DNA from: Paenibacillus sp. RC334
Lineage (GTDB): Bacteria; Bacillota; Bacilli; Paenibacillales; Paenibacillaceae
Assembly: GCF_030034735.1 (NCBI RefSeq)
Contig: NZ_CP125370.1
Span: 1,364,001-1,428,000, forward strand
DNA: 64,000 nt
Direction of reading: 5' to 3'
Each line of letters opens with the position of its first letter. Position 1 is the stretch's first letter. Under the pieces are notes generated by a model, which saw only the letters and a program-made list of their open reading frames with translations, ran no database searches and was not told the DNA's origin. This document shows positions 52,864 through 62,045 of this stretch, piece after piece. A program made the translations under genes and the position numbers.

Positions 52864-53967
52864 ATGATAGAGGTTTACGGTCACGGTGGGGACAGGGAGA
52901 CGGCTGCGGCGACATTCGGCGGGGCGGCTGCGGATTTTGTGGATTTTAGCGCGAACATTAATCCGCTGGGTCCGCCACCAGAGGTGCTTGAGGTGCTACA
53001 AAGCGCGTTGGACACTGTGGTTCGCTATCCAGACCCTGGACACCGGAATTTTAAAAATATGCTGGCGCGGCGACTGCATGTTCCACCAGAGTCGCTGAGT
53101 ATCGGAAACGGTGCGGCTGAGAGTATGGCGTTGCTGTTACTGGGACTGGCTCCCAAGCGTGTGGGCACGGTGGAGCCGTGCTTTTCGGAATATGCCGAGC
53201 TGGCAGGCAAATTTGGAGCCGAGGTAAGCAGGGTGTACGGCAAGGCCTCGCTTCAATGGAAGGCGGATGTGGAGGACATACTCCAGCTCATGGAGCAGGT
53301 GGATGTTCTGTTTCTCGGTCAGCCGAATAATCCGAACGGTGTGCAATACGGCGATCAGGAGCTGCGCGAGCTGGCAGAGGCGGCGGGGAAAACGGACACC
53401 GTGCTGGTGGTGGATGAAGCGTTTATTGATTTTATCCCGCAGGAGCGGCAAATTTCACTATTGCCTGTGCTGGATCGGTATCCCCATGTGATTTTGATCC
53501 GGTCGATGACGAAATTTTATGCGATTCCGGGCTTGCGCTTGGGCTATGCGATTGCTCATCCGGACTACATCCGGCGAATGACCGCCAAGCAGGTGACCTG
53601 GAGCGTGAACGGAATGGCGTTGCTGGCCGGAGAGGCGTGTTTGCGGAGCGGTGAGGCGTACGAGCGCCGCACGCAGGAGCTGATTGCTACGGAGCGTAGC
53701 CATCTGCTGACCGCTTTGGCGGAATGGGGTTGCGGTGTCATCCCCGGTGAAGCGAATTACGTGCTGGCACGGGCGCCGGGGACGTGGAGCGCATCGGCCA
53801 TTCAACAGGCGCTTGGACAGCGCGGGATTCTTATACGTAGCTGTGCTATGTACCCGGGGCTAACGGCGAGCCATTTTCGAATTGCAGTCAAGGACACGGA
53901 AGCCAACGGCATGCTACTGTCTGTATTGGGTGAAGTGCTGGAGGAGGAACGGCGGCGTGATAGTTAG
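52864..53967 (+). CDS. cobD: Threonine-phosphate decarboxylase (cobalamin biosynthesis)
   Basis: 367 aa PLP enzyme that makes (R)-1-amino-2-propanol phosphate for the nucleotide loop. Seen: VYGHGGDRETAAATFGG (the CobD start motif), VDFSANINPLGPP, QPNNPNGV, VVDEAFIDF and the PLP lysine in RSMTKFYAIPGLRLGY. Similar to HisC, but the N-terminal HGG motif and the gene context favour CobD. Overlaps cbiB by 11 nt. Confidence 0.93.
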   Translation: MIEVYGHGGDRETAAATFGGAAADFVDFSANINPLGPPPEVLEVLQSALDTVVRYPDPGHRNFKNMLARRLHVPPESLSIGNGAAESMALLLLGLAPKRVGTVEPCFSEYAELAGKFGAEVSRVYGKASLQWKADVEDILQLMEQVDVLFLGQPNNPNGVQYGDQELRELAEAAGKTDTVLVVDEAFIDFIPQERQISLLPVLDRYPHVILIRSMTKFYAIPGLRLGYAIAHPDYIRRMTAKQVTWSVNGMALLAGEACLRSGEAYERRTQELIATERSHLLTALAEWGCGVIPGEANYVLARAPGTWSASAIQQALGQRGILIRSCAMYPGLTASHFRIAVKDTEANGMLLSVLGEVLEEERRRDS

Positions 53968-54928
53968 CTTGATCATGATGGCTGCATATCTTCTGGACAG
54001 GCTGATCGGCGATCCGAGGTGGTTGCCACATCCGGTCATCGGCATGGGACATGCCATTTCTGCCTTGGAAAAGGCGATTCGCCGCCGGGTTCACAGTGAC
54101 CGTGGTTTGAAACGCGCTGGCTTGCTGCTGCCATTGATTGTGGTGGGCGGCTCCTTCGCGCTTGGCTGGGCGTTACTGCGCTTGCTTGCCTGGATTCATC
54201 CGTGGCTGTCTATCGGCGCGGAAATTGTGCTGATCGCCACCACGATTGCTTCCAAAGGACTAAAGGACGCCGGAATGGCGGTGTATCGCGAATTGAAGGC
54301 AGGTGACCTGTCTGCGGCACGCCGGGAGCTGGGGATGATCGTCGGGCGGGATACGCAGCGGCTTGATGAGCCTGAGATTGCGCGCGGTACCGTCGAAACG
54401 GTGGCTGAAAACATCGTGGACGCAATTATTTCCCCGCTTTTTTATGCCCTGATCGGGGGAGCACCATTAGCTCTGGCTTATCGTGCTGTGAATACCCTCG
54501 ATTCCATGGTTGGCTACAAAAATGAAAAGTATCTGCATTTGGGCTGGGCCTCGGCACGTCTGGATGATGTGGCTAATTACATTCCGGCACGCCTGACAGT
54601 GGGTATGCTGGTAGTAGCGGCGTGGGTTTATGGGCATGATGCTGGACGTAGCTGGCGTATGGTAAGGCGAGATGCGCGGCTGCATCCCAGTCCGAACAGT
54701 GGCTTTCCAGAATCAGCAGTTGCGGGTGCGTTGGGAATTCGTCTCGGGGGCTATAATGTATATCATGGCGTGCGCTCTTTCCGTGCATATATGGGAGAAC
54801 TGGTGCGACCGATGGAGCCGGAGGATATCCGACATACGATTCGGCTGATGTTTGCCGTGTCCAGTATGTTCGTGGGATTGTGTCTGTTCGTGTCCGCCGG
54901 ATGCTATGCACTGGGGTGGACGCAGTGA
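53957..54928 (+). CDS. cbiB: Adenosylcobinamide-phosphate synthase CbiB
   Basis: 323 aa, GTG start at 53957 after GAGGAGGAAC. Membrane enzyme joining aminopropanol phosphate to cobyric acid. Seen: YLLDRLIGDPRWLPHPVIGM, MIVGRDTQRLDEPEIARGTV, ETVAENIVDAIISPLFYALI and GYKNEKYLHLGWASARLDDV. Four to five helices. Named cobD in Pseudomonas nomenclature. Stop overlaps the next start (TGATG). Confidence 0.94.
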   Translation: MIVSLIMMAAYLLDRLIGDPRWLPHPVIGMGHAISALEKAIRRRVHSDRGLKRAGLLLPLIVVGGSFALGWALLRLLAWIHPWLSIGAEIVLIATTIASKGLKDAGMAVYRELKAGDLSAARRELGMIVGRDTQRLDEPEIARGTVETVAENIVDAIISPLFYALIGGAPLALAYRAVNTLDSMVGYKNEKYLHLGWASARLDDVANYIPARLTVGMLVVAAWVYGHDAGRSWRMVRRDARLHPSPNSGFPESAVAGALGIRLGGYNVYHGVRSFRAYMGELVRPMEPEDIRHTIRLMFAVSSMFVGLCLFVSAGCYALGWTQ

Positions 54929-55722
54929 TGAAGCGTGACGCACCGAACACCGGCAATAGAGCAGGAAGTGACATGACCTTGAAGCATTATTTTACAGAAC
55001 ACCCGCAATGGGATTTGGAGCTTGTGCTGGTACGTCACGGCACAACCTTATGGAACAGGGAACGTCGATACCTGGGGCACTCCGATCTGGGCTTGCTACC
55101 GGGAGCAGAGCAGGAATTAGAGTCTTTGCGGGAAAAATTACAGAGACATTCCTTTGCCCGAATCTATTGTAGTGACTTGATACGTTGTCGTCAGACCTTG
55201 CAGATCATTTTGCCAGAATCGGAACTGAAACCAGATAATATGTCTGCTTGGTCTGCCACCATGGAACCACGTCTGAGAGAGCTTCATTTTGGGGAATGGG
55301 ATGGAAAAACGTATGATATGCTCAAGGATGTGGCGTTGTACCGCGCGTGGATTGATGAGCCGCAACGGGTTACGCCGCCGGGTGGAGAGTCCTGGAAAGA
55401 CTTTGTGAACCGCCTGGGTGAATTTCTATACTCTTTGTATGAGTGGCGTAAAATGATGGAGATTCAGAAAACAGGTTTGTCTGATGCTCCACCTTCTGTT
55501 CTGGTCGTCACGCATGGTGGAGTGATTCGTCAGTTGGCTTGTATGCTGGTACCGGGTCATGATTTTTGGAGCCTGAATCCGAAGCCGGGAGCGGCAATTA
55601 CGATTCGGTTGAGTTTGGCACAAAAGCCATTTGCAGATTTAACCGCCACCCGTTCTACAGAATCACATCCAGATTTGGCTACAGGGCATAAGTTCACCGG
55701 ATGGCTGGTGGAGCAGGCATGA
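54928..55722 (+). CDS. cobC: Histidine phosphatase, probable alpha-ribazole phosphatase
   Basis: 264 aa from the ATG at 54928, overlapping cbiB. Phosphoglycerate-mutase fold: VLVRHGTTLWNRERRYLGHS holds the catalytic RHG; RELHFGEWDGKTYDML and VVTHGGVIRQLACML complete the site. In a cobalamin operon this enzyme normally removes the phosphate from alpha-ribazole-5'-P or adenosylcobalamin-5'-P. It is somewhat longer than usual (about 200 aa), with extra N- and C-terminal segments. Confidence 0.85.
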   Translation: MKRDAPNTGNRAGSDMTLKHYFTEHPQWDLELVLVRHGTTLWNRERRYLGHSDLGLLPGAEQELESLREKLQRHSFARIYCSDLIRCRQTLQIILPESELKPDNMSAWSATMEPRLRELHFGEWDGKTYDMLKDVALYRAWIDEPQRVTPPGGESWKDFVNRLGEFLYSLYEWRKMMEIQKTGLSDAPPSVLVVTHGGVIRQLACMLVPGHDFWSLNPKPGAAITIRLSLAQKPFADLTATRSTESHPDLATGHKFTGWLVEQA

Positions 55723-55831
55723 TGTTTATAGCTCTGGCTCCGCATTTGCTACTCCCGAATAACCTGGATGAACTGACTACGCTATACTTCTCATGATCAC
55801 AGACATAGGGCAGGTAAACAGGCGGTTTGGG

Positions 55832-55860
55832 TTGTAAGCCAGTCTTTTTTAACCTATAAT
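55832..55860 (+). promoter_or_regulatory. Promoter of the cobalamin riboswitch operon
   Basis: TTGTAA (55832-55837) and a perfect TATAAT (55855-55860) are 17 bp apart. Transcription would begin near 55867, about 40 nt before the riboswitch. Confidence 0.7.
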
Positions 55861-55904
55861 CATCAAGTAAAAGAACGGCTTGACCAACACTACATCAAAT
55901 ATCC

Positions 55905-56112
55905 AGCAGACGAGGTCGGTGCAGCGGGATGAAACCCTCGGGTTCTTTCCGGTGCGCTGTTAAAAGGGAAGCCGGTTTGAATCCGGCGCGGTCCCGCCAC
56001 TGTAAATGGAAAAATGCCAGCCCGCTCTGCTTTATGTGCCATAAAGCATATGAAGGAGCAACAGGCTGTCGCATGTTTCTGTAAGTCAGGATACCTGCCC
56101 GTCCGCCTGTCA
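55905..56112 (+). ncRNA. Cobalamin (AdoCbl-type) riboswitch
   Basis: The core consensus is present: AAGGGAAGCCGGTTTGAATC (55964-55983), the following CGGCGCGGTCCCGCCACTGTAA and the B12 box AAGTCAGGATACCTGCC (56083-56099). Upstream GTCGGTGCAGCGGG forms the flanking stem. It controls the btuFCD-cobTUSQ genes downstream by turning off when B12 is plentiful. Confidence 0.95.
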
Positions 56113-56200
56113 CCATAGTCCTTCGAGGAAAGGATGACGTGTTCGCAGTGACTGTCCATGCGGAAGAAACTGCCGCCTGCGTACGATCTGCGCTAACGTG

Positions 56201-56238
56201 ACCCCTGTGTCCTTATCTGAGGATGCAGGGGTTTTTTG
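56201..56238 (+). terminator. Expression-platform terminator of the cobalamin riboswitch
   Basis: ACCCCTGTGTCC pairs with GGATGCAGGGGT around TTATCTGA, followed by TTTTTG. Located between aptamer and btuF. Confidence 0.85.
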
Positions 56239-56323
56239 AAAGGAAAAGAAGGCTGGATTTAGCAGATATCGGATGATGTTCAAGTGACGCTCTTAAAAGA
56301 ATTTATATGGAGGGGTGTAAATT

Positions 56324-57328
56324 ATGGCAGGGAATAAAATAAAGGTCTGGACTACAGGCTTATTGGCTCTGGTCTTGGCGGTTGTGCTGAGTGCATGTGG
56401 AGCTAACGGAAAGAACGCTGAAAATAAAGGGGATCAAGCTTCACAGCAACCGGGGCAGACGGCAACCGCTCAGGAGCCTCCGGGCAAAACGGTCTACCCG
56501 CTGACCATTAAGGATGCGACCGGGCAGGAGTTTACGTTCAAAAAAGCGCCGGACAAAATCGTTTCCGTCTCCCCGGCTGAAACCGAGGCGCTGTTCGCCA
56601 TCGGACTGGATAAGGAAATTGTCGGTGTATCGGACTATTCGGATTACCCGGAAGCGGCTACAAAGAAGCCCAAAGTGGGCGGTATTATGAAGCCGAATGA
56701 AGAGGCGATCATTGCTGCGAATCCGGAAGTCGTTTTTGCAGGGATATCACTCAGTGAGCAGGCGACAACCAAGCTGCGTGACATGGGAATTATGATTTTT
56801 AAAACCGAGCCGAAAACGGTTGAAGATGTCATGGCTAATATCGAACTATATGGGAAAATTACCGATCATCAGAAAGAAGCGAGAGCGGTAACCGACAAGA
56901 TGAGAGCCGATGTAGCGGAAGTGAAAAACGGTGTTAAAAATATCGGTAAAGGGCAAAAGCTGAGAGTCTACGTCGAATTTTCACCCGGCTGGACGGTCGG
57001 CAAGGGCGAGTTTATGGACGAGCTGATTTCTTTGGCGGGCGGCGAAAATGTGGCTGCAACACAAAAGGGCTGGTATCAGATCAGTGAGGAAAATATTATT
57101 GCGGCCAATCCGGACGTCATTTTATACAGCAAAAATGTCAAGGACGACAAAACAGGCCAGACACTGGGCGATATCATCAAAGCCCGTAGTGGATGGGATC
57201 AAATATCGGCTGTTCGTCTCAACCGGGTGTTTGCCGTGGATGATAATCTGATCAGTCGGCCGGGTCCGCGTGTAACGGAAGGTCTCAAGGAAGTGGCCAA
57301 GGGCGTGTATCCTGAAATTTTCAAATGA
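56324..57328 (+). CDS. btuF: Cobalamin ABC transporter substrate-binding lipoprotein
   Basis: 334 aa. Lipoprotein signal with lipobox LSACGANG, a short Asn/Gln-rich linker, then a class III periplasmic-binding fold (TIKDATGQEFTFKKAPDKIV, SPAETEALFAIGLDKEIVGV, GGIMKPNEEAIIAANPEVVF). Such proteins bind B12 or siderophores; B12 is chosen because of the riboswitch and downstream cob genes. RBS GGAGGGG. Overlaps btuC by 4 nt. Confidence 0.92.
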   Translation: MAGNKIKVWTTGLLALVLAVVLSACGANGKNAENKGDQASQQPGQTATAQEPPGKTVYPLTIKDATGQEFTFKKAPDKIVSVSPAETEALFAIGLDKEIVGVSDYSDYPEAATKKPKVGGIMKPNEEAIIAANPEVVFAGISLSEQATTKLRDMGIMIFKTEPKTVEDVMANIELYGKITDHQKEARAVTDKMRADVAEVKNGVKNIGKGQKLRVYVEFSPGWTVGKGEFMDELISLAGGENVAATQKGWYQISEENIIAANPDVILYSKNVKDDKTGQTLGDIIKARSGWDQISAVRLNRVFAVDDNLISRPGPRVTEGLKEVAKGVYPEIFK

Positions 57329-58434
57329 ATCGTAGACTGATTGGCTTTGGAGGGGCAGGTCTTGCTTTATTGCTGCTGACGCTGCTGCTCTGTCTCGGCA
57401 TCGGTTCAGCCAAGCTTCCCGTCAGCCAAATCACGGGTATTCTGGTCAACCATCTGCCGTGGTTAGGTGAGACGGTTACACCGGATTGGAATACATCCAC
57501 AGAGCAGATTATTTTGAAGGTCAGACTGCCGCGTGTGTTACTGGGTATGCTGGTAGGCGCAGCGCTTGCGCTGGCGGGAGCCGGATTTCAGGGTGTGCTG
57601 CGCAATCCGCTGGCTGATCCTTACACGTTGGGGGTATCCTCGGGGGCTTCGGTAGGGGCAGCGGTACTGATTTATTGGGGGCTTCAATTTTCATTTGTAG
57701 GCGTATGGACACTGCCGCTGGTGGCGTTTACGACCGGAATGCTGACGTTGTGGATGGTGCTGACGCTGGCGAGGGAAGGCGGCAAAATTCCGACGCAAAG
57801 TCTCATTTTATCGGGCGTGGTGATGCAATCTTTTCTGGGTGCGGTCGTTTCCTTTCTGACAGCCATGTCCAGGGAGACGGTCAATGAAATATTGTACTGG
57901 ACAATGGGAAGCCTCAGTCTGCGCGGCTGGTCGTATACAGGCATTCTTTTACCTTATGTGGTCATTGGGCTGGTGTTTCTGTGGAACCGGGCACGAGTGC
58001 TGAACATTCTGGCCTTGGGTGAACGTCAGGCGGCTCATATGGGGGTTAATGTAGATGCAACGAAGTTATCTGTTCTGATCATATCCACGCTGCTGACAGC
58101 CGCGGCTGTCTCGGTATGCGGAGTGATTGGCTTTGTGGGACTCGTTGTACCGCATATTATCCGTCTGGTGACGGGCCCCGACTATCGGATGATTGTTCCG
58201 TTATCCGCGCTGGGCGGGGCTATTTTTATGGCATGGGCCGATACTGCGGCGCGTACATTGCTGGCTCCGACGGAAATTCCTCTTGGTGTCATGACGGCCT
58301 TTGTCGGTGCACCGTTCTTCGCATATCTCCTGTACCGGAACAAGAAGCTGCGCAGGGGGGATTGCTGTGAAAGAAGCAAATGGACCACAGGAGACGCGAG
58401 TCCGGGCGCTGGAGATTGCCAGTCTGACTCGTGA
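57325..58434 (+). CDS. btuC: Cobalamin ABC transporter permease
   Basis: 369 aa FecCD/BtuC permease, about ten helices. Seen: RLPRVLLGMLVGAALALAGA, NPLADPYTLGVSSGA and FVGLVVPHIIRLVTGPDYR. The final ~25 residues after LLYRNKKLRRG (DCCERSKWTTGDASPGAGDC...) are atypical because they read through the start of btuD in another frame; the 68-nt overlap is unusually long for this family. Confidence 0.93.
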   Translation: MNRRLIGFGGAGLALLLLTLLLCLGIGSAKLPVSQITGILVNHLPWLGETVTPDWNTSTEQIILKVRLPRVLLGMLVGAALALAGAGFQGVLRNPLADPYTLGVSSGASVGAAVLIYWGLQFSFVGVWTLPLVAFTTGMLTLWMVLTLAREGGKIPTQSLILSGVVMQSFLGAVVSFLTAMSRETVNEILYWTMGSLSLRGWSYTGILLPYVVIGLVFLWNRARVLNILALGERQAAHMGVNVDATKLSVLIISTLLTAAAVSVCGVIGFVGLVVPHIIRLVTGPDYRMIVPLSALGGAIFMAWADTAARTLLAPTEIPLGVMTAFVGAPFFAYLLYRNKKLRRGDCCERSKWTTGDASPGAGDCQSDS

Positions 58435-59233
58435 TTTCGGGGAATTCCATGCGTTGAAAAATATAAGCTGGAGCGTAGACGAAGGAGATTGGTGGGGCAT
58501 CATCGGTCCGAACGGCAGTGGAAAGTCGACGTTGCTGCATCTGCTTTCCGGTGTGGATCACCCGACTTCGGGCAACGTTCTTATATATGGAAAAAAGGTC
58601 AGCAGCTATGGCAGAAAAGAGCTTTCCCGTTTTGTGGCTGTACTCCAGCAGGAAGGGCTTCCTCCAGTGGGCTACACGGTAAGGGAAGTTGTGGAAATGG
58701 GACGCTTTCCCCATCAGGACTGGTTTGGTAGAGAAAAGGTGGATAAGGAAAAAGGGATGGACCCGGGAATCATCACGGATCGCGTGCTGGAGAGGCTGGG
58801 TCTTACTATTTTGGCGGACAGGCCGTTAGACCAATTGAGCGGGGGACAGCGGCAGCGTGTGGCTTTGGCGAAGGTGATGGTGCAGGAGCCGCAGATTTTG
58901 CTGCTGGATGAGCCTACAACCTATTTGGATCTGCGCTATCAGCTTGAATTTATGGAGCTGCTGGCGGAATGGCGCCGGGAAACAGGTGTGACGATTATAT
59001 CTGTTCTGCATGATCTCAATTTGACTGCCCAGTTTTGTGATGATTTGCTTGTGCTCAAGGACGGGATGGTTGAAGGGTTAGGAGCTTCGTCAGAGCTGCT
59101 AACAGAGGAACGTATTCGCCATGTGTACGGTGTTGAGCCTGTGATGCTGCCTCACCCGGATAGTGGTGTGCCGCAGCTTTTACTGCGAAGACGTGCAAGG
59201 GATGTATCTGGTCAGGGTGAACGACTTGAGTAG
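58367..59233 (+). CDS. btuD: Cobalamin ABC transporter ATPase
   Basis: 288 aa, GTG at 58367 with GGGGGG upstream, inside the 3' end of btuC. Walker A GPNGSGKST, Q-loop LQQEGLPPVGYTV, signature LSGGQRQRV, Walker B ILLLDEPTTYLDLRYQ and H-loop VLHDLN are intact. Completes the BtuFCD importer. Confidence 0.94.
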   Translation: MKEANGPQETRVRALEIASLTRDFGEFHALKNISWSVDEGDWWGIIGPNGSGKSTLLHLLSGVDHPTSGNVLIYGKKVSSYGRKELSRFVAVLQQEGLPPVGYTVREVVEMGRFPHQDWFGREKVDKEKGMDPGIITDRVLERLGLTILADRPLDQLSGGQRQRVALAKVMVQEPQILLLDEPTTYLDLRYQLEFMELLAEWRRETGVTIISVLHDLNLTAQFCDDLLVLKDGMVEGLGASSELLTEERIRHVYGVEPVMLPHPDSGVPQLLLRRRARDVSGQGERLE

Positions 59234-59314
59234 CTTGCTTGAGTCAAGTGCTGAAGCAACAGAATTTACGATGAGATCGCTAAACACATATATACGGAGC
59301 AGGGAGTGGAAGGC

Positions 59315-60385
59315 ATGAACGAAAAATTACGGCAGTTAATAGACAGCATTGCACAGCCGGATGGGGCGACAGCCTTGGCGGCTTCGGAGCATCTGGATCA
59401 ATTAACGAAGCCACCGGGAAGTCTTGGAAAGCTGGAAAGTCTGGCTATACAGTTAGCAGGCATTACGGGGGTGGACAAGCCTGAGTTTGACCGTAAAACC
59501 GTTATGGTGATGGCTGCGGATCATGGTGTGTGTGAAGAGGGGGTCAGCGCCTTCCCGGCTGAGGTTACACAGCAAATGCTGTATAACATGCTGTCCGGCG
59601 GCGCGGCAATTAACGTGCTGGCACGTCATGCAGGAGCAGATGTCAAGGTGCTAGACGTGGGTGTGAACGCAGATGTCGCTCATGCGGATCTGGTGAACCG
59701 CAAGGTGCGTATGGGTACCGCGAACATGGCGAAGGGGCCGGCGATGCTGCGTACAGAAGCCGAGCAAGCGGTTTTGGCAGGAGCTGAAGCCGTTGCGGAA
59801 GCAGTCAAAGGCGGCACACGACTGTTCGTAACCGGAGAGCTGGGCATTGGAAATACGACGGCCAGCGCTGCGGTCGTATGTGCCCTTACCGGGCTGGAGC
59901 CAGAAATAATCGTCGGCCGGGGCACAGGTGTGGATTCGGCTGGGCTGACCCGTAAAATAGCGGTCGTCTGCCGCGCATTGGACGTGAACCAGCCTGATGG
60001 GAACGATGCCTTAGATGTACTGACCAAGGTCGGCGGTCTGGAAATTGCCGCATTGGCAGGCGTCATCCTCGGCGCAGCCGCTCATCGCTGTCCGGTCGTG
60101 CTGGACGGCTTTATCTCCGGCGCAGCTGCGCTCGCTGCGCGTACACTTGCGCCTGCAAGCGCAGCGTACATGCTCGCTTCGCACGCCTCGGACGAGCGCG
60201 GGCATGCGGCGGTGCTTCGCGAGCTCAAGCTGGAGCCGATGCTTCATCTGGACATGCGGCTTGGAGAGGGCACAGGCGGTGCGCTTAGCCTGCACCTGAT
60301 TGATGCGGCGTGCCGCATTATGCGCGAAATGGCGACCTTTGCCGATGCAGGCGTATCGGACGGTCAGGGAGCCGCGCAGCGATGA
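59315..60385 (+). CDS. cobT: Nicotinate-nucleotide:dimethylbenzimidazole phosphoribosyltransferase
   Basis: 356 aa, ATG at 59315 after AGGGAGTGGAAGG. Makes alpha-ribazole-5'-P from DMB and NaMN. Seen: LTKPPGSLGKLESLAIQLAG, VMAADHGVCEEGVSAFPAEV, TGELGIGNTTASAAVVCALT, GRGTGVDSAGL and the C-terminal MRLGEGTGGALSL. Glu in GEGTGGA is the general base. Stop overlaps the cobU ATG. Confidence 0.96.
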   Translation: MNEKLRQLIDSIAQPDGATALAASEHLDQLTKPPGSLGKLESLAIQLAGITGVDKPEFDRKTVMVMAADHGVCEEGVSAFPAEVTQQMLYNMLSGGAAINVLARHAGADVKVLDVGVNADVAHADLVNRKVRMGTANMAKGPAMLRTEAEQAVLAGAEAVAEAVKGGTRLFVTGELGIGNTTASAAVVCALTGLEPEIIVGRGTGVDSAGLTRKIAVVCRALDVNQPDGNDALDVLTKVGGLEIAALAGVILGAAAHRCPVVLDGFISGAAALAARTLAPASAAYMLASHASDERGHAAVLRELKLEPMLHLDMRLGEGTGGALSLHLIDAACRIMREMATFADAGVSDGQGAAQR

Positions 60386-61143
60386 AGGCGCTCGTGACCG
60401 GCGGCGCACGCAGCGGTAAAAGCGGCTTTGCCGAGCGATTGTGCATGTCGCGCGCCCCGCGCGCCTGCTACATTGCAACGGCGCAAGCCTATGACGTAGA
60501 GATGAAGGACCGTATCGCCCTTCATCGGCTCCAGCGCGAGTCTGCCGGGTATGGCTGGCAGACGCTGGAGGAAGAGCAGGCGCTGCCGGAGCTGCTGCGG
60601 CGTCTGGGCGGCGGCGTAGAGCCACGGCTGGCTGCGCAAGGCACCAATCCTGGCGACGAAGCCTCTGCATCGGGCGCATCTGCTGCGTTCTCAGTGGCGC
60701 AGCCTGACGCATCGCCAACAGGCGAAAGCCGCAGCGTTTTGCATTCTGCGGCGCAGTCTGTCGCTGTGGAACAGCAGCGCGGCAGTGACACTGCCAACTT
60801 GCACGCCAGTCAAACACCGCAGCCAGCGTCCGCGCCGATGGTGCTGGTCGACTGCCTGACCCTTTGGCTGTCGAACGTGCTGCTGGCCGCAGGTGAGGAC
60901 GACGAAGCTGCGGCCCGTGCCGCCATGGATGAACTGGCGATAGCTGTGGAGCAGTATCCGGGGCCACTTGTCATCGTGACCAATGAGGTCGGTGATGGCA
61001 TTGTGCCCGAGTATCCGCTTGGACGGCTGTATCGGGATTTAAGCGGGATGATGAATCAGCGGATCGCCCGCCTTTGTGATGAGGTATTTCTGGTGACGGC
61101 TGGCATTCCCGTAGAACTAAAACAGTTGGAATACAAGCTATGA
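60382..61143 (+). CDS. cobU: Adenosylcobinamide kinase/guanylyltransferase with low-complexity insert
   Basis: 253 aa versus about 180 for the family. Phosphorylates cobinamide and adds GMP. Seen: P-loop VTGGARSGKSGFAERL, ACYIATAQAYDVEMKDRIALH (with the catalytic His), VDCLTLWLSN and VTNEVGDGIVPEYPLGRLYRD. About 75 extra residues (roughly 76-152; 60607-60837) are Ala/Ser/Gln/Gly-rich and look disordered, sitting before the conserved VDCLTLW strand. Overlaps cobT and cobS by 4 nt each. Confidence 0.93.
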   Translation: MKALVTGGARSGKSGFAERLCMSRAPRACYIATAQAYDVEMKDRIALHRLQRESAGYGWQTLEEEQALPELLRRLGGGVEPRLAAQGTNPGDEASASGASAAFSVAQPDASPTGESRSVLHSAAQSVAVEQQRGSDTANLHASQTPQPASAPMVLVDCLTLWLSNVLLAAGEDDEAAARAAMDELAIAVEQYPGPLVIVTNEVGDGIVPEYPLGRLYRDLSGMMNQRIARLCDEVFLVTAGIPVELKQLEYKL

Positions 61144-62006
61144 GCGGCGAACGTCAGGCGATTGCGGCGGCTTTTCAATTTTTGTCCCGTCTTCCAGTTA
61201 AGGCGGAGCTGGATTTTTCGCCAGAGCTGCTAAAACGTAGTGCAAGCTATTATCCGTTGGTAGGGATGGTCATTGGCCTCATTGTATGGTGCTTTGCAGC
61301 GCTTGCTTCTCTGATATTGCCACCGTTGCCATGTGCAGTTCTTACTCTTGCTGTTTGGGTCTGGCTCACGGGTGGATTACATCTGGACGGCTGGATGGAT
61401 GCGGCTGATGCTTTGTTCAGCTACCGTTCCCGTGAACGGATGCTGGAGATTATGAAGGATAGCCGTGTAGGAGCGATGGGTGTCATTGCTTGTGTGTTGT
61501 TGCTTATGCTCAAGGCTTCTTTGCTGTATACGGTGCTGGCTGAACGGGATCTGTCCGGTTTATTGCTGCTTCCGATGGTTTGGAGCCGCTGGTTTATGGT
61601 AAGCGCGATGAAGCGCTGGCCGAAAGCTCGTAATGATGATGGACTGGCGGCGCGTTTTGCTGATATGAGTAGCAGACGTGCCGGATTGGCTGTGTTCTGG
61701 GCTGTACTCATTACGGTGTGTGCCGCAGTAGGGCAATTTATCATTGCCGGATGGTTCACAGGAACAGGCGGCTTGGGCAATACATCTTTTATAGCGTATG
61801 GGCAGTCAATTTTTTCCCATCCGGGCGAATTAGCCATTTGGACAGGCTTTTTGCTGCTGCCGCTGCTGGCTAATGGTGTTGGAAGCTTCACAGCAAGCCG
61901 TATTAACCGCCGTTTGGGAGGACTGACAGGGGATATTTACGGAGCCTTGAACGAATTGCTGGAGACCGTTTTATTGCTGTTTATTGTAATTTTGCACGGA
62001 CTGTAG
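61140..62006 (+). CDS. cobS: Cobalamin-5'-phosphate synthase CobS
   Basis: 288 aa membrane enzyme that joins GDP-cobinamide with alpha-ribazole. Seen: AFQFLSRLPVKAELDFSPEL, YYPLVGMVIGL, LTGGLHLDGWMDAADALFSY (catalytic acidic motif) and RSRERMLEIMKDSRVGAMGV. Six to seven helices. The ATG overlaps the cobU stop (ATGA-type). Confidence 0.95.
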   Translation: MSGERQAIAAAFQFLSRLPVKAELDFSPELLKRSASYYPLVGMVIGLIVWCFAALASLILPPLPCAVLTLAVWVWLTGGLHLDGWMDAADALFSYRSRERMLEIMKDSRVGAMGVIACVLLLMLKASLLYTVLAERDLSGLLLLPMVWSRWFMVSAMKRWPKARNDDGLAARFADMSSRRAGLAVFWAVLITVCAAVGQFIIAGWFTGTGGLGNTSFIAYGQSIFSHPGELAIWTGFLLLPLLANGVGSFTASRINRRLGGLTGDIYGALNELLETVLLLFIVILHGL

Positions 62007-62045
62007 GCAGATTTTTAAATGAATTGGTAAAAGGGGAAGAGGCAA

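Noticed and set aside
52864..53967. Histidinol-phosphate aminotransferase
   Set aside because: The N-terminal YGHGGD motif and the adjacent cbiB, cobC and riboswitch favour threonine-phosphate decarboxylase.
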